A stretch of 64,000 bases of DNA from Selaginella moellendorffii (lineage: Eukaryota > Streptophyta > Lycopodiopsida > Selaginellales > Selaginellaceae): assembly GCF_000143415.4 (NCBI RefSeq), contig NW_003314340.1, positions 124,001 to 188,000 of the forward strand. Reading direction: 5' to 3'. Made by a program: the position numbers and the translations under genes. Numbering within the stretch: the stretch's first letter is position 1; every line of letters begins with the position of its first letter. Positions 22,030-34,764 of the stretch are shown here, in pieces. The notes under the pieces were generated by a model. That model saw nothing but the letters and a program-made list of their open reading frames with translations. It was not told the origin of the DNA and ran no database searches.

Positions 22030-25000
22030 CTTAACCCCCTAGGGCATAGTGATTGTTTGAAATATGAGGACATTCATTTTTTAGTGGTCATGGACTCTCA
22101 GTAAAGAAGCTGGCTTGGGCACACTACCAAGTGGGGGATGCTTTAGAGTCATGATTCATGGTTAGTAAATTGGGTATAGAAGCTTAGCACATCTAACTTA
22201 AAAACTTTGGTGCAAAAGACACTAGAGTTGTGATGAATAAAATGGGGATACCCAATTTTAGTTGTTACAGAAGGGCTGACTTAGGTGCATTGCCAAGTGT
22301 GGGGGATGCCCCTAGGGTCATGGTAAAGTCGGGCAAACTTAGTACTTATTGATAAACTTGTTGAGATGTTTATGTGGGATCATGAGGTGATCCTATGGCT
22401 AATCAAGGATAAACTCCTTATTAGGTTAAGGAATAAAGTTCTTAATTCAAAATAATGATAAACTTGGTAATGATATAACTTGGTTATGGTAATTAAGTGA
22501 GAAAAACATTTAAAATGACAAGATTTATAACAATACAATGATATAAGGATGGACCCATAGAAGGGTGCAAGATTGAGTTATAGATAGTGTCTGTAGTGGA
22601 AAATGTTAGTAATACTTACTAAAGGTGAACACTCTCTTAACTTGGTAAAGTAAAACCTTTGTTATGGAACTAAAAGGATACCTTTAAAATAGAAATAATG
22701 ATCCTATGTTATTTGGTGTAACAATTAAAGGATAAAAGCAAAAAATTAGTGGTTAAAAATGGGTCTTAAAAATTATTGGAAGGAATCCAAATAATAAATT
22801 AGGCAAAGAACCAACATGTGGCAGATGCTAATAGATGTGGTGGAAAAAAAATAATCCCCATACAAACAGAAATAGCAATCCTAAGTTGCTTGGTGCAACA
22901 ATCAGTAGATAGGAACAAAATACTAATGGCCAATAATGAATTTTAGTAATTGTTGGAGGGAATCTAAATACTAAGTTAGGTGAGAAATCACTATATGATA
23001 GATGCTAATAAATTATGAGGAAAGTAATGAGATTTCAAAAGATGGAACTCCCAAGTGTTCTAATTTAGCAAAAAATGAAAGATTTAAGAGATGGAATGGT
23101 TAATGGTTAGATAATCCTAATTTAGTGCCTAGGTTGGCACAAGATAAAAGAAAGGATAATGGTGTCCCTAAGTAAAGAACTTTATAAGATAGGAAAATAA
23201 AGTTTGCACAATATATGCAATAAAAGATGTTGCTAAAAAATTGATATGAGAAGTCATTCCAAAAGGCAATAGTTATATTAATATGGTTCAAAACTATTCT
23301 AAAATGGGTAGTAAGATTGAGATAGAGGTGTCTCTAGTAGGTTTAGTAGAATCTAAACTAACAAAGTAAAAGAACTATCACAAGTGATCCAATGAGTCTC
23401 TTAATTGAAGAGTTCATGTTCCTTAGTGGGCATGATAAGCCTTTGATGTTAAACCATTGACGAATAGTGGTTTGGTGCAAAGATAAAAATGGTAATCCAT
23501 GATAGGGTTATTTTAGAAAATATGTTATTATTTGATGAGGATATCGAACTTTGGCTATAGGTGGTAGAGTTATAAAATACAAATTCCTAAGCCCCAAAGT
23601 GGAGCCGAAGGTGATTCAAGTGGCATTAGCTAAGGAAGAAGTCCAATGAGCATAACATGTTTGGATCAAAAACTCTAACTAGGAAAGGCAAGAGTAGGAG
23701 TGGAACTCCTTAAAAGGTGTTTGAGGAATGAGCATGAAGTGATTGGTAAGTGAGTCTGAAGAAAAGGACAAAAGAATAACTGATACATAGCAAGTGTTGT
23801 GATATATGAAAGTGTTAAAATTAGGAGTTCCAAGTGGAGTCCGAGACAGGGTTTAAGATGGAGCTTGAAATAGAGTCCAAGACTGAGACTGAGATTGAGA
23901 GCAAGTCCAAGACTGAGAACAAGTCCGAGACTAAAACTAAGACCAAAACCAAGACTGAGACTCGAGACTACTAAGACTAAGACCAAGACTAAGACTAATA
24001 TTGAGTTCAAAACCAAATCTAAGTGTGAAAGCCTAAAACAATTGTCTTCTAAACCCTGGGGGTTCAATAAGTTTCTATGGGATAATAAAGGGAGAATTCC
24101 AATGATAGTGGGGCTAAGGAAGGTTAGTGTGACTAAGGGAGGTTACACCCATATGATGGGTGATAATAAAATCATTGAAGTCCAAAGTTAGAATGAATAT
24201 ATATGGACAAGTGAGGCGACTTGATAAAGTGTTTAAAACCTAACTTTAGCTCCCTTGGGAGATTAAATGGTTGATGTTCCTAATCCAAGTGTAGGTAGCA
24301 TTACCTACTTAGATACCTTATATAACTCATCAAAACCTCACTCTAACCATATGGCTTAGGCACTCTAGTGGCAAAAGGTGGAGGGGAGTACCCATAAGGC
24401 TCATATTAGGCTACAGTGTTTTGAAATATCATCCCAAAATCTTAGACTATGGAAAGAAAGAGGAATGGTCCTCTTAATTAGTAACTAAGGGTTTAATTAT
24501 ATGGTGAGGAAATCTTAGAGGTCGTAGAGTAAAATTTAGTGGATAAACATTCATGGCCTAGAGCAATAGTGGTGTTTGCAAAAACTACCATGGAGAAGAG
24601 GGATTTAATGAGAATCAAAGAAGGGATATTAGGAAATAGTGTTTCCCCATGTCTTGAGGCATCTTAAGGATGCTAAAGTGTGGTCAACACTTATAGACAA
24701 ATGGTCTAGTATTGGAAAGACAAGACTGTAGTGCAAGTGGTCTTGGACTACTAATGAGATAATAAAAATAGATATAACCTTAGTGTAAGAGGTTAGTATA
24801 TTAATGGTATTTTTAGGTATCTAAAGTGGGATTTAATATGTAAAGCACTTGGACTTAAGGAGTAAATCTTAGGTTTGAAAAGTACCATAATACCTAGATA
24901 TTGCTAGCCAAAAATAAGGCCATTAGTGAGTTGTAGATTAGGAGGTGGAAAAGTGCCTTCAAACTCATTTCAATTTGAAGTGAGAAGTATGAGCTTTTCT

Positions 25001-25865
25001 TTAGGGCTTTTTGATACTCATCAAGCAAATTACACTTGGGGAGGGAAGGGCCCTAGTATGTAGTAAAGATCCAATAGAGGAGTCATCAAATGAATAGGAG
25101 GTTGAGGATAAAAAGCCTCTATCATTGAAGTGAAAGGAGGTGGAAAGCTTGTAAGCCCTCACATAAAAAGAAGCTAAGACAAAACACTGCCAAGATTAAA
25201 ACTATTATCTAAGAGAAATAGGAGGAGAACAATGAATTTGAGTTTCTAGAAGAAGACTAGTCTTTAGGAGTATCAAGTGCAACAATGGCATTTTTATAAC
25301 TGAGCCCTTAAAAGGTAGAAAGAGTAGTGTTGTGAAGTAATGCCCTTGGAAGAAGCATTTAAGGAAATTCCAAAAATGCCTATACCACCACTCAAGTTAT
25401 AGGGCAATGGTTTGAGGACTTCACTCTACTTCCTTAGAACTATATAAAATCTCACTATCAAAGACTTGGCTAAAGTGAAGTAGTCAACCTTAACAAAGGC
25501 CTCTTGGATGGGTTAGGAGCACTCCCCTCTAAAGTTTCCTTCTTAAAAGATGAGTATAATTGTGCTATTAAAGGTTATAAAACAACAATGCTCATGGTAC
25601 AAGGTTTTGAGGTAAATGATAAGATAGGTGGCATAGAGGATCTTTTCTAATGATGCTTGGGAGGGATTTGCAATTGGGTATTTATAGTTGGAATGCAACA
25701 TCATAGAGTCATACTAAGGGTGACATAACTAGTATATTAACTAGTATTTGTGCCTTCATGAGGTTAGGTTGGGCCTCTTGTGCTTTAAAGTTTTTACTAG
25801 AAGTTGTGTTTAAAAATTGTGCCTTAGGTTGGGATCTTTTTGTGTCTTTGATAGTATGAAAGGAG

Positions 25866-25868
<3 letters not shown>
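22030..25868. other. AT-rich relic DNA, no gene recognised
   Basis: Short open frames only. Two blocks near 22090-22190 and 22265-22370 share AAGTG(T)GGGGGATGC and a similar flank. A roughly 180-bp tandem duplication covers 22671-22840 and 22860-23025 (ATAG-AATCCTA-GTT-TTGGTG-AACAAT, GATGCTAATA). These look like decayed retrotransposon sequence but no domain could be read. Confidence 0.5.
23840..24010. repeat. Degenerate GAGTCCGAGACTGA-type minisatellite
   Basis: Short units of GA(G/C)TCCGAGA/GACTGAGACT repeat with drift. They are the reverse complement of the CTCGGACTCG(G/A)TCTCGGAC repeat inside the chromovirus LTRs. The stretch is probably a much older LTR of that family in the opposite orientation. 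Confidence 0.5.

Positions 25869-25914
<46 letters not shown>
25869..25914. repeat. (GT)n(GA)n compound microsatellite
   Basis: An uninterrupted run of GT dinucleotides is followed directly by GA dinucleotides. Confidence 0.95.
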
Positions 25915-27261
25915 TTTAACACTGGCAATGCATTTTTTTCCTGGTTGGGTCTCTTAGTTGAAGTTTGTATAAGTTGTATTGATGCCTTAGCGGCTCTTCT
26001 AGGGCTATATGCAAGTAAGATCAATACTCAAGGCTTGGTGGAGCCTTAGCAAATATTTCTACAATTTCCAAGTTGAGTTGTCAGGCTAATGATATGTGGA
26101 CTAGTTGTGATGAGTTCAATCATTCACCTCTTAGTATTAGAAGAATTTGTGCAGAATATGGCAAAATACATGTATTTACTTAGGATCTTTAATTAGGATA
26201 AATCAAGCTAGATTTAGAATTTGATTGTTTCGGAAATGCAGGAGCTACTAGAGATGTTATGGCATGTAAGACCTTGATATTGTGAGCTCATAAGGATTTT
26301 CTTTTTGGACCTAAACATCCAAATTGGGTTGATATAGATGAGGAGTGTGCATGCGAGTCACTAATATATAGCAGTTTGCAAGTACTTGGCACACATCTAT
26401 AATAGAGGGGTCTCTAGTAGCAGGAATAGTTTTTGGTGAATTGCACTAAAGCTTAGAGAAACTAAAGAGGGCCCAAGCAGTAGTAGAAGATTATCATGAT
26501 CTGAGCCAAGCTGACTAAAGTAGATTTCAAAAGTGGGGAATTTAAAGGGACTTTGTTCAACACTACGTGACAATTTTGTGTCATTCCATTAACGTCAAGT
26601 TGGTTTTGCAAGGCAAGAATGAGGATTTTTGGAGCAGCAAGAGGTGGTAGAGGCTAAAATTGAAGATCATTTGGAATGCTTGATAACATTCTTAACTTTG
26701 AAGGTGAGTGGGAATTGTTATCTATTGTGGAATATAAAGATCTAGATGGATCTAAAGACATGAGAGCAGCATTGTTGAACAATCAAGGAAGTGAAATGCT
26801 CGTAAATAGTAAATAGCAAGAGGTTTATAATTAACAACTAAAAAAGTTATAAGGGGTTGTAAGTGATTGAAGTTTCCATTCTACTTTAATCACTTAACCA
26901 TACCTTTGACCACTTTGAGGAGTCTCACTCACAACAATTGTAAATTTTTATTATGACTTGGGGTGCTTGCTAACCTCAGATGTATTCTCATAATCAAATT
27001 GACTTTGCATGTGGAGCAGTTGAAAAAGGGTGGAAAAGGTAATTTGCCCTTTTTCACCTTTCTTTTCTCTACTTGTCAAGATTATTATGTAAATCTTGAG
27101 TCTCAATTATAAACACAAAATAAATAAGGCAGCAACATGAAACACAACTTTCCTCCTTCCTCCTCCTCTTCTCTTCTCTTGAAAGAAGCTTTTTCACCTT
27201 TAAATCTTGATTTCTCTTAAATAGTTGGGAGTTTTTTTTATTCCTTCAACAAGGAGCTTAT
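25915..27261. other. Relic DNA, no gene recognised
   Basis: No frame longer than about 60 codons and no recognisable domain. It ends at the left LTR of the chromovirus. Confidence 0.5.
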
Positions 27262-28415
27262 TGTAAGCCACAAATTTTTCCTTTCCACTTTGCCAGCTTA
27301 CCTCGCCTATCCGTCCAACACTGCCTTGGCTTTTGCTAAGTTCCCTCGCCAAGGTTCTCGCCTATGGTACCAGCTCCTACTTGGTTTCAGCTACTCACTG
27401 CACGAGCAATGGAGTGTTAGCCATCCTTCCACGGATTCCCAAATCACTCCCAATCCCCCTCCCCGGGTTAGACTGGACTTAAGGTTCGGCTACACTCCCC
27501 ACAAGCACAAGCAGCCAAGCACACCAAGCTTCCAGGTTCCTAACATCCCTTGGTACCACAAGACTTGATCATGGGACCCTCTAAATCCCAAGTCTTGAGT
27601 GCAACACTTGCTTCGGGACGCCGGGGCGAAACACCGTGGCCTAGCGGCCCGGTATGGGTACCTCTCGCCCCCCACTTCCATCCCGAAGGAAGGCCCAAGC
27701 CCCTAGGAAGGGCGAGGACCAATGAGCTGCATGGTACTCAAGTGGGGCACCACTCCACATGAGCCGGAAGCACCGCAATCGGTTTCCCTTTCGGGAGTGG
27801 GAGCTGCTCTTGAGCACTTCCTTGGATGGCCCCTCCGGCACCAGCCAAGTCCATGCTCACTCCCACCCAAGGCCCCTCGGTCCCAGTCCCAACCTCAAGT
27901 TGGTTTGGAAGCCCAACTGGAGAGCCCCTTCTAAACTGGTTCCTGGACCTCACTATCCCTACTATACTTTTGGAACCCCCTGCAGCCCCCCCCCCCCCCC
28001 CTGGGAGACGCACGCTTTGGGCTTTCACCCCTTGACCCGTATTAGTATTTGGACTTAGTCTCTGGCTCGATCTCGGACCCGATTTCGGATCCGACTTCGG
28101 ATTCGGGTTCGGACTCGATCACGGACTCGATCTCGGACCCGATCTCGGACCCGACCTCGGACTCGACCTCGGACTCGGTCTTGGACCCGATTTCGGATCT
28201 CGGACTCCGTCTCGAACTCGGTCTCGAACTCGGACTCGAACTCGGTCCCCGAGTCGGTCTCGAACTCGATTCCGGACTCTATCTCGAACTCGGTCCTAGA
28301 GTCGGTCTTGGACTCGATCCTCGACTTGGTCCCATCCGATGAACTCTTTGTCATTTCGGTCAAGCTTTTTGGGGATCCTTTAGCCTACGACATCTCGGGG
28401 AGTTGGTTCCTTACA
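27262..28415 (-). repeat. 3' LTR of the chromovirus (full length, 1154 bp)
   Basis: Begins TGTAAG and ends CTTACA, a perfect six-base inverted terminus. Contains a poly-C run (about 27985-28002) and a degenerate 12-18 bp repeat CTCGGACTCGATCTCGGACC (about 28055-28325). That repeat gives long aspartate/serine- or arginine-rich frames on both strands which are not genes. Confidence 0.9.
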
Positions 28416-29200
28416 ACTCCACCACCCATAGAAGAAGTTCGATGCCCACATCGAACGTCTCGTTTTATCCTACGACTTGTTGTCCATGTCTCCGGGGGCA
28501 TCCCCTCACTTAGCGGTGTGCCTAAGTTAGCCTCCCCGGCCAAGAGCCCATGACAACGGAATATAGGTGTCCCTATACTCCTCACCTCACCACGCCCTAG
28601 TATGGGTTCGGGACTTGAACCCAGCCTTGCTTTACTAGGGGGTTGGGACTCGAACCCAACCTCCGTAGAATACGTCTACGGATTCGACATCCCCGCGGGG
28701 AGTCGGGCGTAGTGCCCTACACCTGGTCGACCTATCCAACCCATGCTAATTAGCTTACCTTTGGCGCGCCTTCGGGTCCCAACATATGCCACTTGCTCAA
28801 CTTTGCAAATTGATATTTTTAATTGAATTTTGCATAAGTACATAGAGTTCTGCCTTGCAGAAATTCCTCCACTAGATCTCGCGCGTTCGCTAGGTTCTCC
28901 TCCGGTTCCCATGTTGCTTCGCAGTGCGGAAATCCTTTCCACTTCACATGGAACTCTCTCACCTCGCGTCCTTGTCGCTTGCTCTTGCGCGCATTGAGGA
29001 TGGCCTCGACTTCGTATTCCTCTTCCCCTTGGATAACCTCAGGTAAAGGTCTCACTTGGTCCTTGCGAAGCGGATCCTCAAAGTACGGCTTGAGTAAGTT
29101 CACATGGAACACTGAGTGCATCTTCCCCATCTCTCGAGGAAGTCGGAGTTGGTAAGCCACTTTACCGATTCGTGCCTCAATCTCGTAAGGCCCCGCGAAC

Positions 29201-29252
29201 CTGCTTAAGGAACTCAAGATCAATTCATTTACAGGAATACATGCATTTTTAC
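29201..29252 (-). other. Candidate 52-bp spliceosomal intron upstream of the chromodomain
   Basis: On the minus strand the segment starts GTAAAAATGC and ends CCTTAAGCAG. Removal restores the continuous R-K-L-T-Q-R-F-A-G-P-Y motif that other chromoviruses carry at this place. Its length is also not a multiple of three and it contains stops. Confidence 0.8.
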
Positions 29253-29670
29253 CTTTGGGTCAACTTTCGGCTGATCCCACTTGGTAGCCTGAGGTTCTTG
29301 GTGTTCAGCCACACCTTCTCCCCAGCTTGGAACTCTACATCTCGACGCTTTAGGTTCGCGTACTTGGTTTGCCTTTGTTGAGCCCGTTCCAAGGAATCCC
29401 TCACTAGATTCCAAATGTTGAGTCTTTCCACCGTGAATGCCTCCACTGCGGGTAACTCTCCATGATACTCGGCCACGCCGAGTTCCACAGGACCTTCAAT
29501 AGCTCGCCCATTGATGACTTCCCATGGACTCACCCCGATACTCGAATGTGGTGAGTTGTTATAACACATTTCCGCAAGTCCCAAATGACTTACCCAATCG
29601 GTCTGGTCTCCCGAGACATAGCATCGCAAATAATCCTCCAGCTGCCTATTCACCCTTTCCGTTTGTCCGT

Positions 29671-29716
29671 CTGTCAGGAAGTGTTAGTGCCAACAACTTG
29701 ACTCAATACCCCATAC
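29671..29716 (-). other. Candidate 46-bp spliceosomal intron in the integrase
   Basis: On the minus strand the segment starts GTATGG and ends CTGACAG, with CACTAAC (a good branch site) 16 bases before the end. Removing it joins the two halves of the conserved integrase motif H-P-Q-T-D-G-Q-T exactly. Its length is not a multiple of three and it holds an in-frame stop. Both ends carry GACAG, as an insertion duplicating its target would leave. Confidence 0.8.
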
Positions 29717-32700
29717 CTGTCTGTGGGTGATAGGCTGTGCTGAATTTCAACTTGGTGCGATACTGTTCCAGGAGAGTCCTCTAGAACCTACTGGTGAAGA
29801 TCTTATCTCGATCTGAGATGATCTCTTCCGGTCTTCCCCGCACTCGAACCATTTGTTCGAAGAACAGCTTTGCCACACCTTCCGCATCCACCTCTGTTGT
29901 GGTGGGTATGAAGTGTGCCATTTTCGAAAATCGGTCCACCACCACGAATATCGCATCAAACCCCTCACTTGGGGGGAGTCCCGTGATGAAGTCCATCGTA
30001 AGACATTTCCACGGGCAATCTGGAATTGGGATGCTATGCAACAAGCCCCCACTAGCCTTGGTCACGGCTTTTACCTGCTGACATGTTGGACATGTCTTTA
30101 CATAGTCTTGGACGTCCTTAGCCATATCTGGCCAATGGTTCTTCCTTTTGAGTAAGCCCATCGTCTTGGGCACTCCACCGTGTCCCGCAAGAGGTCCGTC
30201 ATGACACTCTTCTAAGGCCACCTTCCTTAGTTCCCCTTCTGGAACATACACCCTCGTTTGCTTGTAATAAATGAGTCCGTTGCGTTCTGCATAGCCCGTT
30301 TTCTCTTCCGTTGGCAACTCACCTCTCTGGTGAGCTTCCCGCGCCTCTAGATTCCTCAGCAACACTTCCTGTGCTAGACCATCATTCTCATATGCTGTCC
30401 GCACATCGTCCCAGAAGGTTGCTGTTGCGCTGGATATTGCCAATTTCAAGCTCGCTTTTCGACTTAGCGCATCCGCCACGATGTTGCTCTTCCCAGGCTT
30501 GTACAGAATTTCGCAATCAAACTCGGCCAAGGTATTGGCCCACCGACCTTGTTTCCCTCTTAGGTCGGGCTGTGACAAGAAGTGTTTCGTTGCCACATTG
30601 TCCGTGTAAACCTTGAAGTGTCTCCCAAGGTAGTGTCGCCACTCCTTGAGTGCCTTGACCACCGCAAAAAATTCCTTCTCATGGGCAGGCCACTTCCGTT
30701 GAGCCTTGTCCAGCTTCTTCGAGAAGAACGCTACCGGATGGTTGTCTTGCTTCAGAACTGCGCCCAACGCAAAGTCCGAAGCATCCGTTTCTACCTCAAA
30801 GTCCTTACCAAAGTCTGGCAATGCCAATACGGGAGCCTTCCTCAACTTCCCTTTGAGGTGGACGAATGCCGCCTCGCATTCCGCTGTCCACACCATCTTC
30901 CCTTTTCCTGTTTGGTCCGTTAAGGGCAGGGCTACTCTCGAATAGTGTCTGATAAACTTTCGATAGTAGTTGCATAGCCCCAGGAATGCCCTCAACTCAT
31001 GTACATTGGATGGTCGCTCCCATTCCTGGATCGCTTGGACCTTCTCCGGGTCCACCTTGAGCCCGTCCTGGCCCACCACATGCCCGAGAAACTTTACCTC
31101 TTGTTGAGCAAAGTCACATTTGCTCTCTTTAGCATAAAGTTTGTGTTCCCTTAGTTTCTCAAACACCTTCGCCAAGTGTTCGGCATGCTCCTCTAGCGTC
31201 TCGCTATAGATCATGATGTCGTCAATATAGACGACCACGAAGTGATCCAGATAGGGTACAAAGATGTGGTTCATCAACGCCGAAAACGTTGCCGGCGCAT
31301 TGCACAGCCCAAAGGGCATCACTAGAAACTCAAAGCTCCCATACCTTGTTCGACAGGTTGTCTTCTCGACATCTTCCTCAGCTACCCTGATCTGGTAGTA
31401 TCCTGACCTTAGGTCAATCCTCAAGAAGTATTTTGCCTTTCCCAACCTATCGAACAGGTCCTCAATCCTTGGCAAAGGGTACTTGTTCTTCTTGGTATAT
31501 TTGTTGAGCAACCGGTAATCTATGCACATGCGCATAGATCCATCTTTCTTTTTCACAAATAACACCGGCGCCCCATACGGCGACTTGCTCAACCTAACAT
31601 ACCCTTTGTCCACCAACTCCTCTAGTTGGCACTTGAGCTCCTTGAGTTCTTTTTCGTTCAAACGATAAGGGGGACAAACCACTGCCTCAGCACCCTCGAC
31701 CAGCTCAATCTTATGTTCTATCGGTCGTGCTGGGGGTAACCCCGCCGGTAGCTCCTCCGGCATGGTATCCTGGAATTGGTCCAACACTCGCTGGATCACT
31801 AAAGGCACTTCTTCCGTTCTTGTCTTTTTGTCACTCTTCACCGAGAGTAAGCACAAAAAGGCTGCCTTAGTTCCTTTAGTGAGTTGTCCTCTCGTGGACA
31901 CCAGGTTTAAGCAGGATTCTTTGGCCTTGCTTTGCCCTACCTTTAGATCCTGGGCTTCCACCCTAGATCTTCTTCCTTGGGCATTCGCCAGTACCACAAG
32001 GTTCCTACCTTGTCCATGTAGGGCTACCACGAACCGATTGAACCAATCCATTCCGAAGATCACGTCAAATCCCGCCATGTCCAACACGGTGAAATCCATG
32101 TCTACCTTCCATGTCCCTACTTCGACTTTCGCTTGTCGAAGTACCTCATCAGTGCTTTGGCTACCTTGAACAAACTCTATAGTCCTTGGTTCGCCTAGCC
32201 GCTGCACCGTTAGTCCGGCTTGCCGGACTATGTCTGCAGCCACAAAATTATCCGAAGCACCCGTGTCAATAAGGATCTTAACAAAGCTACCTCCGAGCTT
32301 CCCTCGGAGGGCTAGTAGATGTCGCGAACGACTCTCTACCAAAGTTGCTCGTGTAATGAGTAACTTTGAGTTAGGGACTGGATCACATACCTCATTTTGG
32401 ACTTCACCCGACTTGATGGCCATATTGGCTCTGGCCTTCTTCGGGTAGGGACATTCCCTCGAAAAGTGTCCCGCTTCACCGCAGTTGTAGCATACGTTGT
32501 TTCCCACGCTGCTATATGACTTGACCTTCTTATCCGTGGGTTTGTCTCTTTTCGCTTGACTCCCCCACGTACTTGCTCGCTGGCCACCGGATTTGCCTTT
32601 CCGGAGTCCCGAGGACTCATTCTTAGAGAAACTCTTCTTGAATTTCCCCCTACTATATGTTCCCCTCGGTTTGGCCCCTTTGTGAAACGTGGATCCCGAC

Positions 32701-33649
32701 CCCGTCGTGTTCCCCTTTCGCAGGTTATCGTTGAAATGCACCTTGATGGCCGCATCCAACGCTTCCTTGTAGTTGGTCGGGTTCCAGCGCATCACCTCAC
32801 CGCGAGCCCAGGTTTGCAAACCTGATATAAAGGCATGGAACGCATCCATATCCCCCATGTCTGTGACAAGTATTCTCTTTGCCATGAACCCATTCACATA
32901 TTCCTGGATGGTTCCAGTCTGCTTCAGCCTACTCAGCTCATCTCTCAGATGCAGAGTGGCATTCGGAGGAATGTATGTCGCGCGGATCCTCGCCTTCATC
33001 ATGTCCCAGGTGGCCACTGGTCCTTCGTTGGCCTCCGTTGTTCTCCACCAAGACTTGGCATTATCTGCCAAGTATGGTTTTGCACATGGGACCTTCTCCG
33101 AGCTCGGTAACCGTAGCGCTCGGAAGTAGTCCTCCATATCGTAAAACCAATCCTCCACAACCTTATAGTCGTTCACTCCCTTGAACACCGGTGGGGGCTT
33201 TGGTTTGTACTTGGGAACTGCCTGAGGGACTGATTCCACTTCGGTCTGTTCGACCTTGTCTGGTTTTGCCTCAGTCCCTGCCGAAGGGTCCGCACCTTCT
33301 GCGCTGCCTTCATCCGCAGTCTTTCGCTTTTTCTTCCGCTTCTCGTCACGCTTTAACTTGCGTACGAGAGTCTCCAGCAGGGCATTGGTCTGTGCCAACT
33401 GTCCTTCTAGCACGTCCAATCGAGCCTTGGACGACCGAACCTCGCCACCGGACTCCTGTTTGGAAGTTTCCTCACTAGAGTCCTCCTCATGCAAGGATTC
33501 CTCATCCATAGCCTCTTGTTCAACCGGAGGCTCCAGCTCCGGCGGAGGTTCTGTCTCCGCCTGGGTTCGCTTACGCCCTGCCCTTGCCATCTCCCAGCAA
33601 TCCGCCTCTATCCTTCGCTAGAACTGAGATAAAGGCTCCGATACCAAAT

Positions 33650-34764
33650 TGTAAGCCACAAATTTTTCCTTTCCACTTTGCCAGTTTACCTCGCCTATCC
33701 GTCCAACACTGCCTTGGCTTTTGCTAAGTTCCCTCGCCAAGGTTCTCGCCTATGGTACCAGCTCCTACTTGGTTTCAGCTACTCACTGCACGAGCAACGG
33801 AGTGTTAGCCATCCTTCCACGGATTCCCAAATCACTCCCAATCCCCCTCCCCGGGTTAGACTAGACTTAAGGTTCGGCTACACTCCCCAAAAGCACAAGC
33901 CGCCAAGCACACCAAGCTTCCAGGTTCCTAACATCCCTTGGTACCACAAGACTTGATCATGGGACCCTCTAAATCCCAAGTCTTGAGTGCAACACTTGCT
34001 TCGGGACGCCGGGGCGAAACACCGTGGCCTAGCGGCCCGGTATGGGTACCTCTCGCCCCCCACTTCCATCCCGAAGGAAGGCCCAAGCCCCTAGGAAGGG
34101 CGAGGACCAATGAGCCGCATGGTACTCAAGTGGGGCACCACTCCACATGAGCCGGAAGCACCGCAATCGGTTTCCCTTTCGGGAGTGGGAGCTGCTCTTG
34201 AGCACTTCCTTGGATGGCCCCTCCGGCACCAGCCAAGTCCATACTCACTCCCACCCAAGGCCCCTCGGTCCCAGTCCCAACCTCAAGTCGGTTTGGAAGC
34301 CCAACTGGAGAGTCCTTTCTAAACTGGTTCCTGGACCTCACTATCCCTACTATACTTTTGGAACCCCCTGCAGCCCCCCCCCCCCTGGGAGACGCACGCT
34401 TTGGGCTTTCACCCCTTGACCCATATTAGTATTTGGACTTAGTCTCTGGCTCGATCTCGGACCCGATTTCGGATCCGACTTCGGATTCGGGTTCGGACTC
34501 GATCACGGACTCGATCTCGGACCCGATCTCGGACCCGACCTCGGACTCGACCTCGGACTCGGTCTTGGACCCGATTTCGGATCTCGGACTCCGTCTCGAA
34601 CTCGGTCTCGAACTCGGACTCGAACTCGGTCCCCGAGTCGGTCTCGGACTCGATTCCGGACTCTATCTCGAACTCGGTCCTAGAGTCGGTCTTGGACTCG
34701 ATCCTCGACTTGGTCCCATCTGATGAACTCTTTGTCATTTCGGTCAAGCTTTTTGGGGATCCTT
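33650..34764 (-). repeat. 5' LTR of the chromovirus (outer end truncated)
   Basis: Matches the 3' LTR with very few differences from TGTAAGCC up to GGGGATCCTT, then stops. The last roughly 45 bases of the family consensus (TTAGCCTACGACATC to CTTACA) are missing and LINE-like sequence begins. Confidence 0.9.

Larger units (their letters stand above)
28819..33590 (-). pseudogene. Chromovirus gag-pol polyprotein with one nonsense codon and two intron-like insertions
   Basis: The frame starts at 33590 and stays open to a TAG at 29781-29783 (1269 codons). In order it has an acidic/basic N-terminus, a gag core ([14 protein letters not shown]), a zinc knuckle ([14 protein letters not shown]), a protease (I-D-T-G-A-S-D-N-F), a reverse transcriptase ([10 protein letters not shown]), RNase H (E-T-D-A-S-D) and integrase (zinc region, [14 protein letters not shown]). 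The TAG sits where gypsy integrases have tryptophan. Beyond it the integrase resumes in frame only if 29671-29716 and 29201-29252 are removed. It ends with a chromodomain (about 29010-28850: E-Y-E-V-E-A-I-L, F-H-V-K-W-K-G-F, T-W-E-P-E-E-N-L). With both segments removed the reading frame is 1557 codons plus stop. Confidence 0.9.
27262..34764 (-). mobile_element. Chromovirus-type Ty3-gypsy retrotransposon, nearly intact
   Basis: The element reads on the minus strand. The right LTR (33650-34764) is 5' and the left LTR (27262-28415) is 3'. The primer-binding site is next to the 5' LTR (minus strand TTGGTATCGGAGCC, about 33635-33648), and a purine-rich GGGTGGTGGAGT precedes the 3' LTR. Gag-pol runs from 33590 to 28819. 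The 5' LTR lacks its outer roughly 45 bases, stopping at GGGGATCCTT, so a target duplication cannot be seen. Coding sequence is interrupted by one nonsense codon and two intron-like insertions only, so this is a young copy. Confidence 0.9.

Noticed and set aside
28049-28363. Asp/Ser-rich or Arg-rich proteins in the LTR (also at 20783-21050 and 34433-34747)
   Set aside because: The frames are open on both strands only because of the CTCGGACTCGAT minisatellite.
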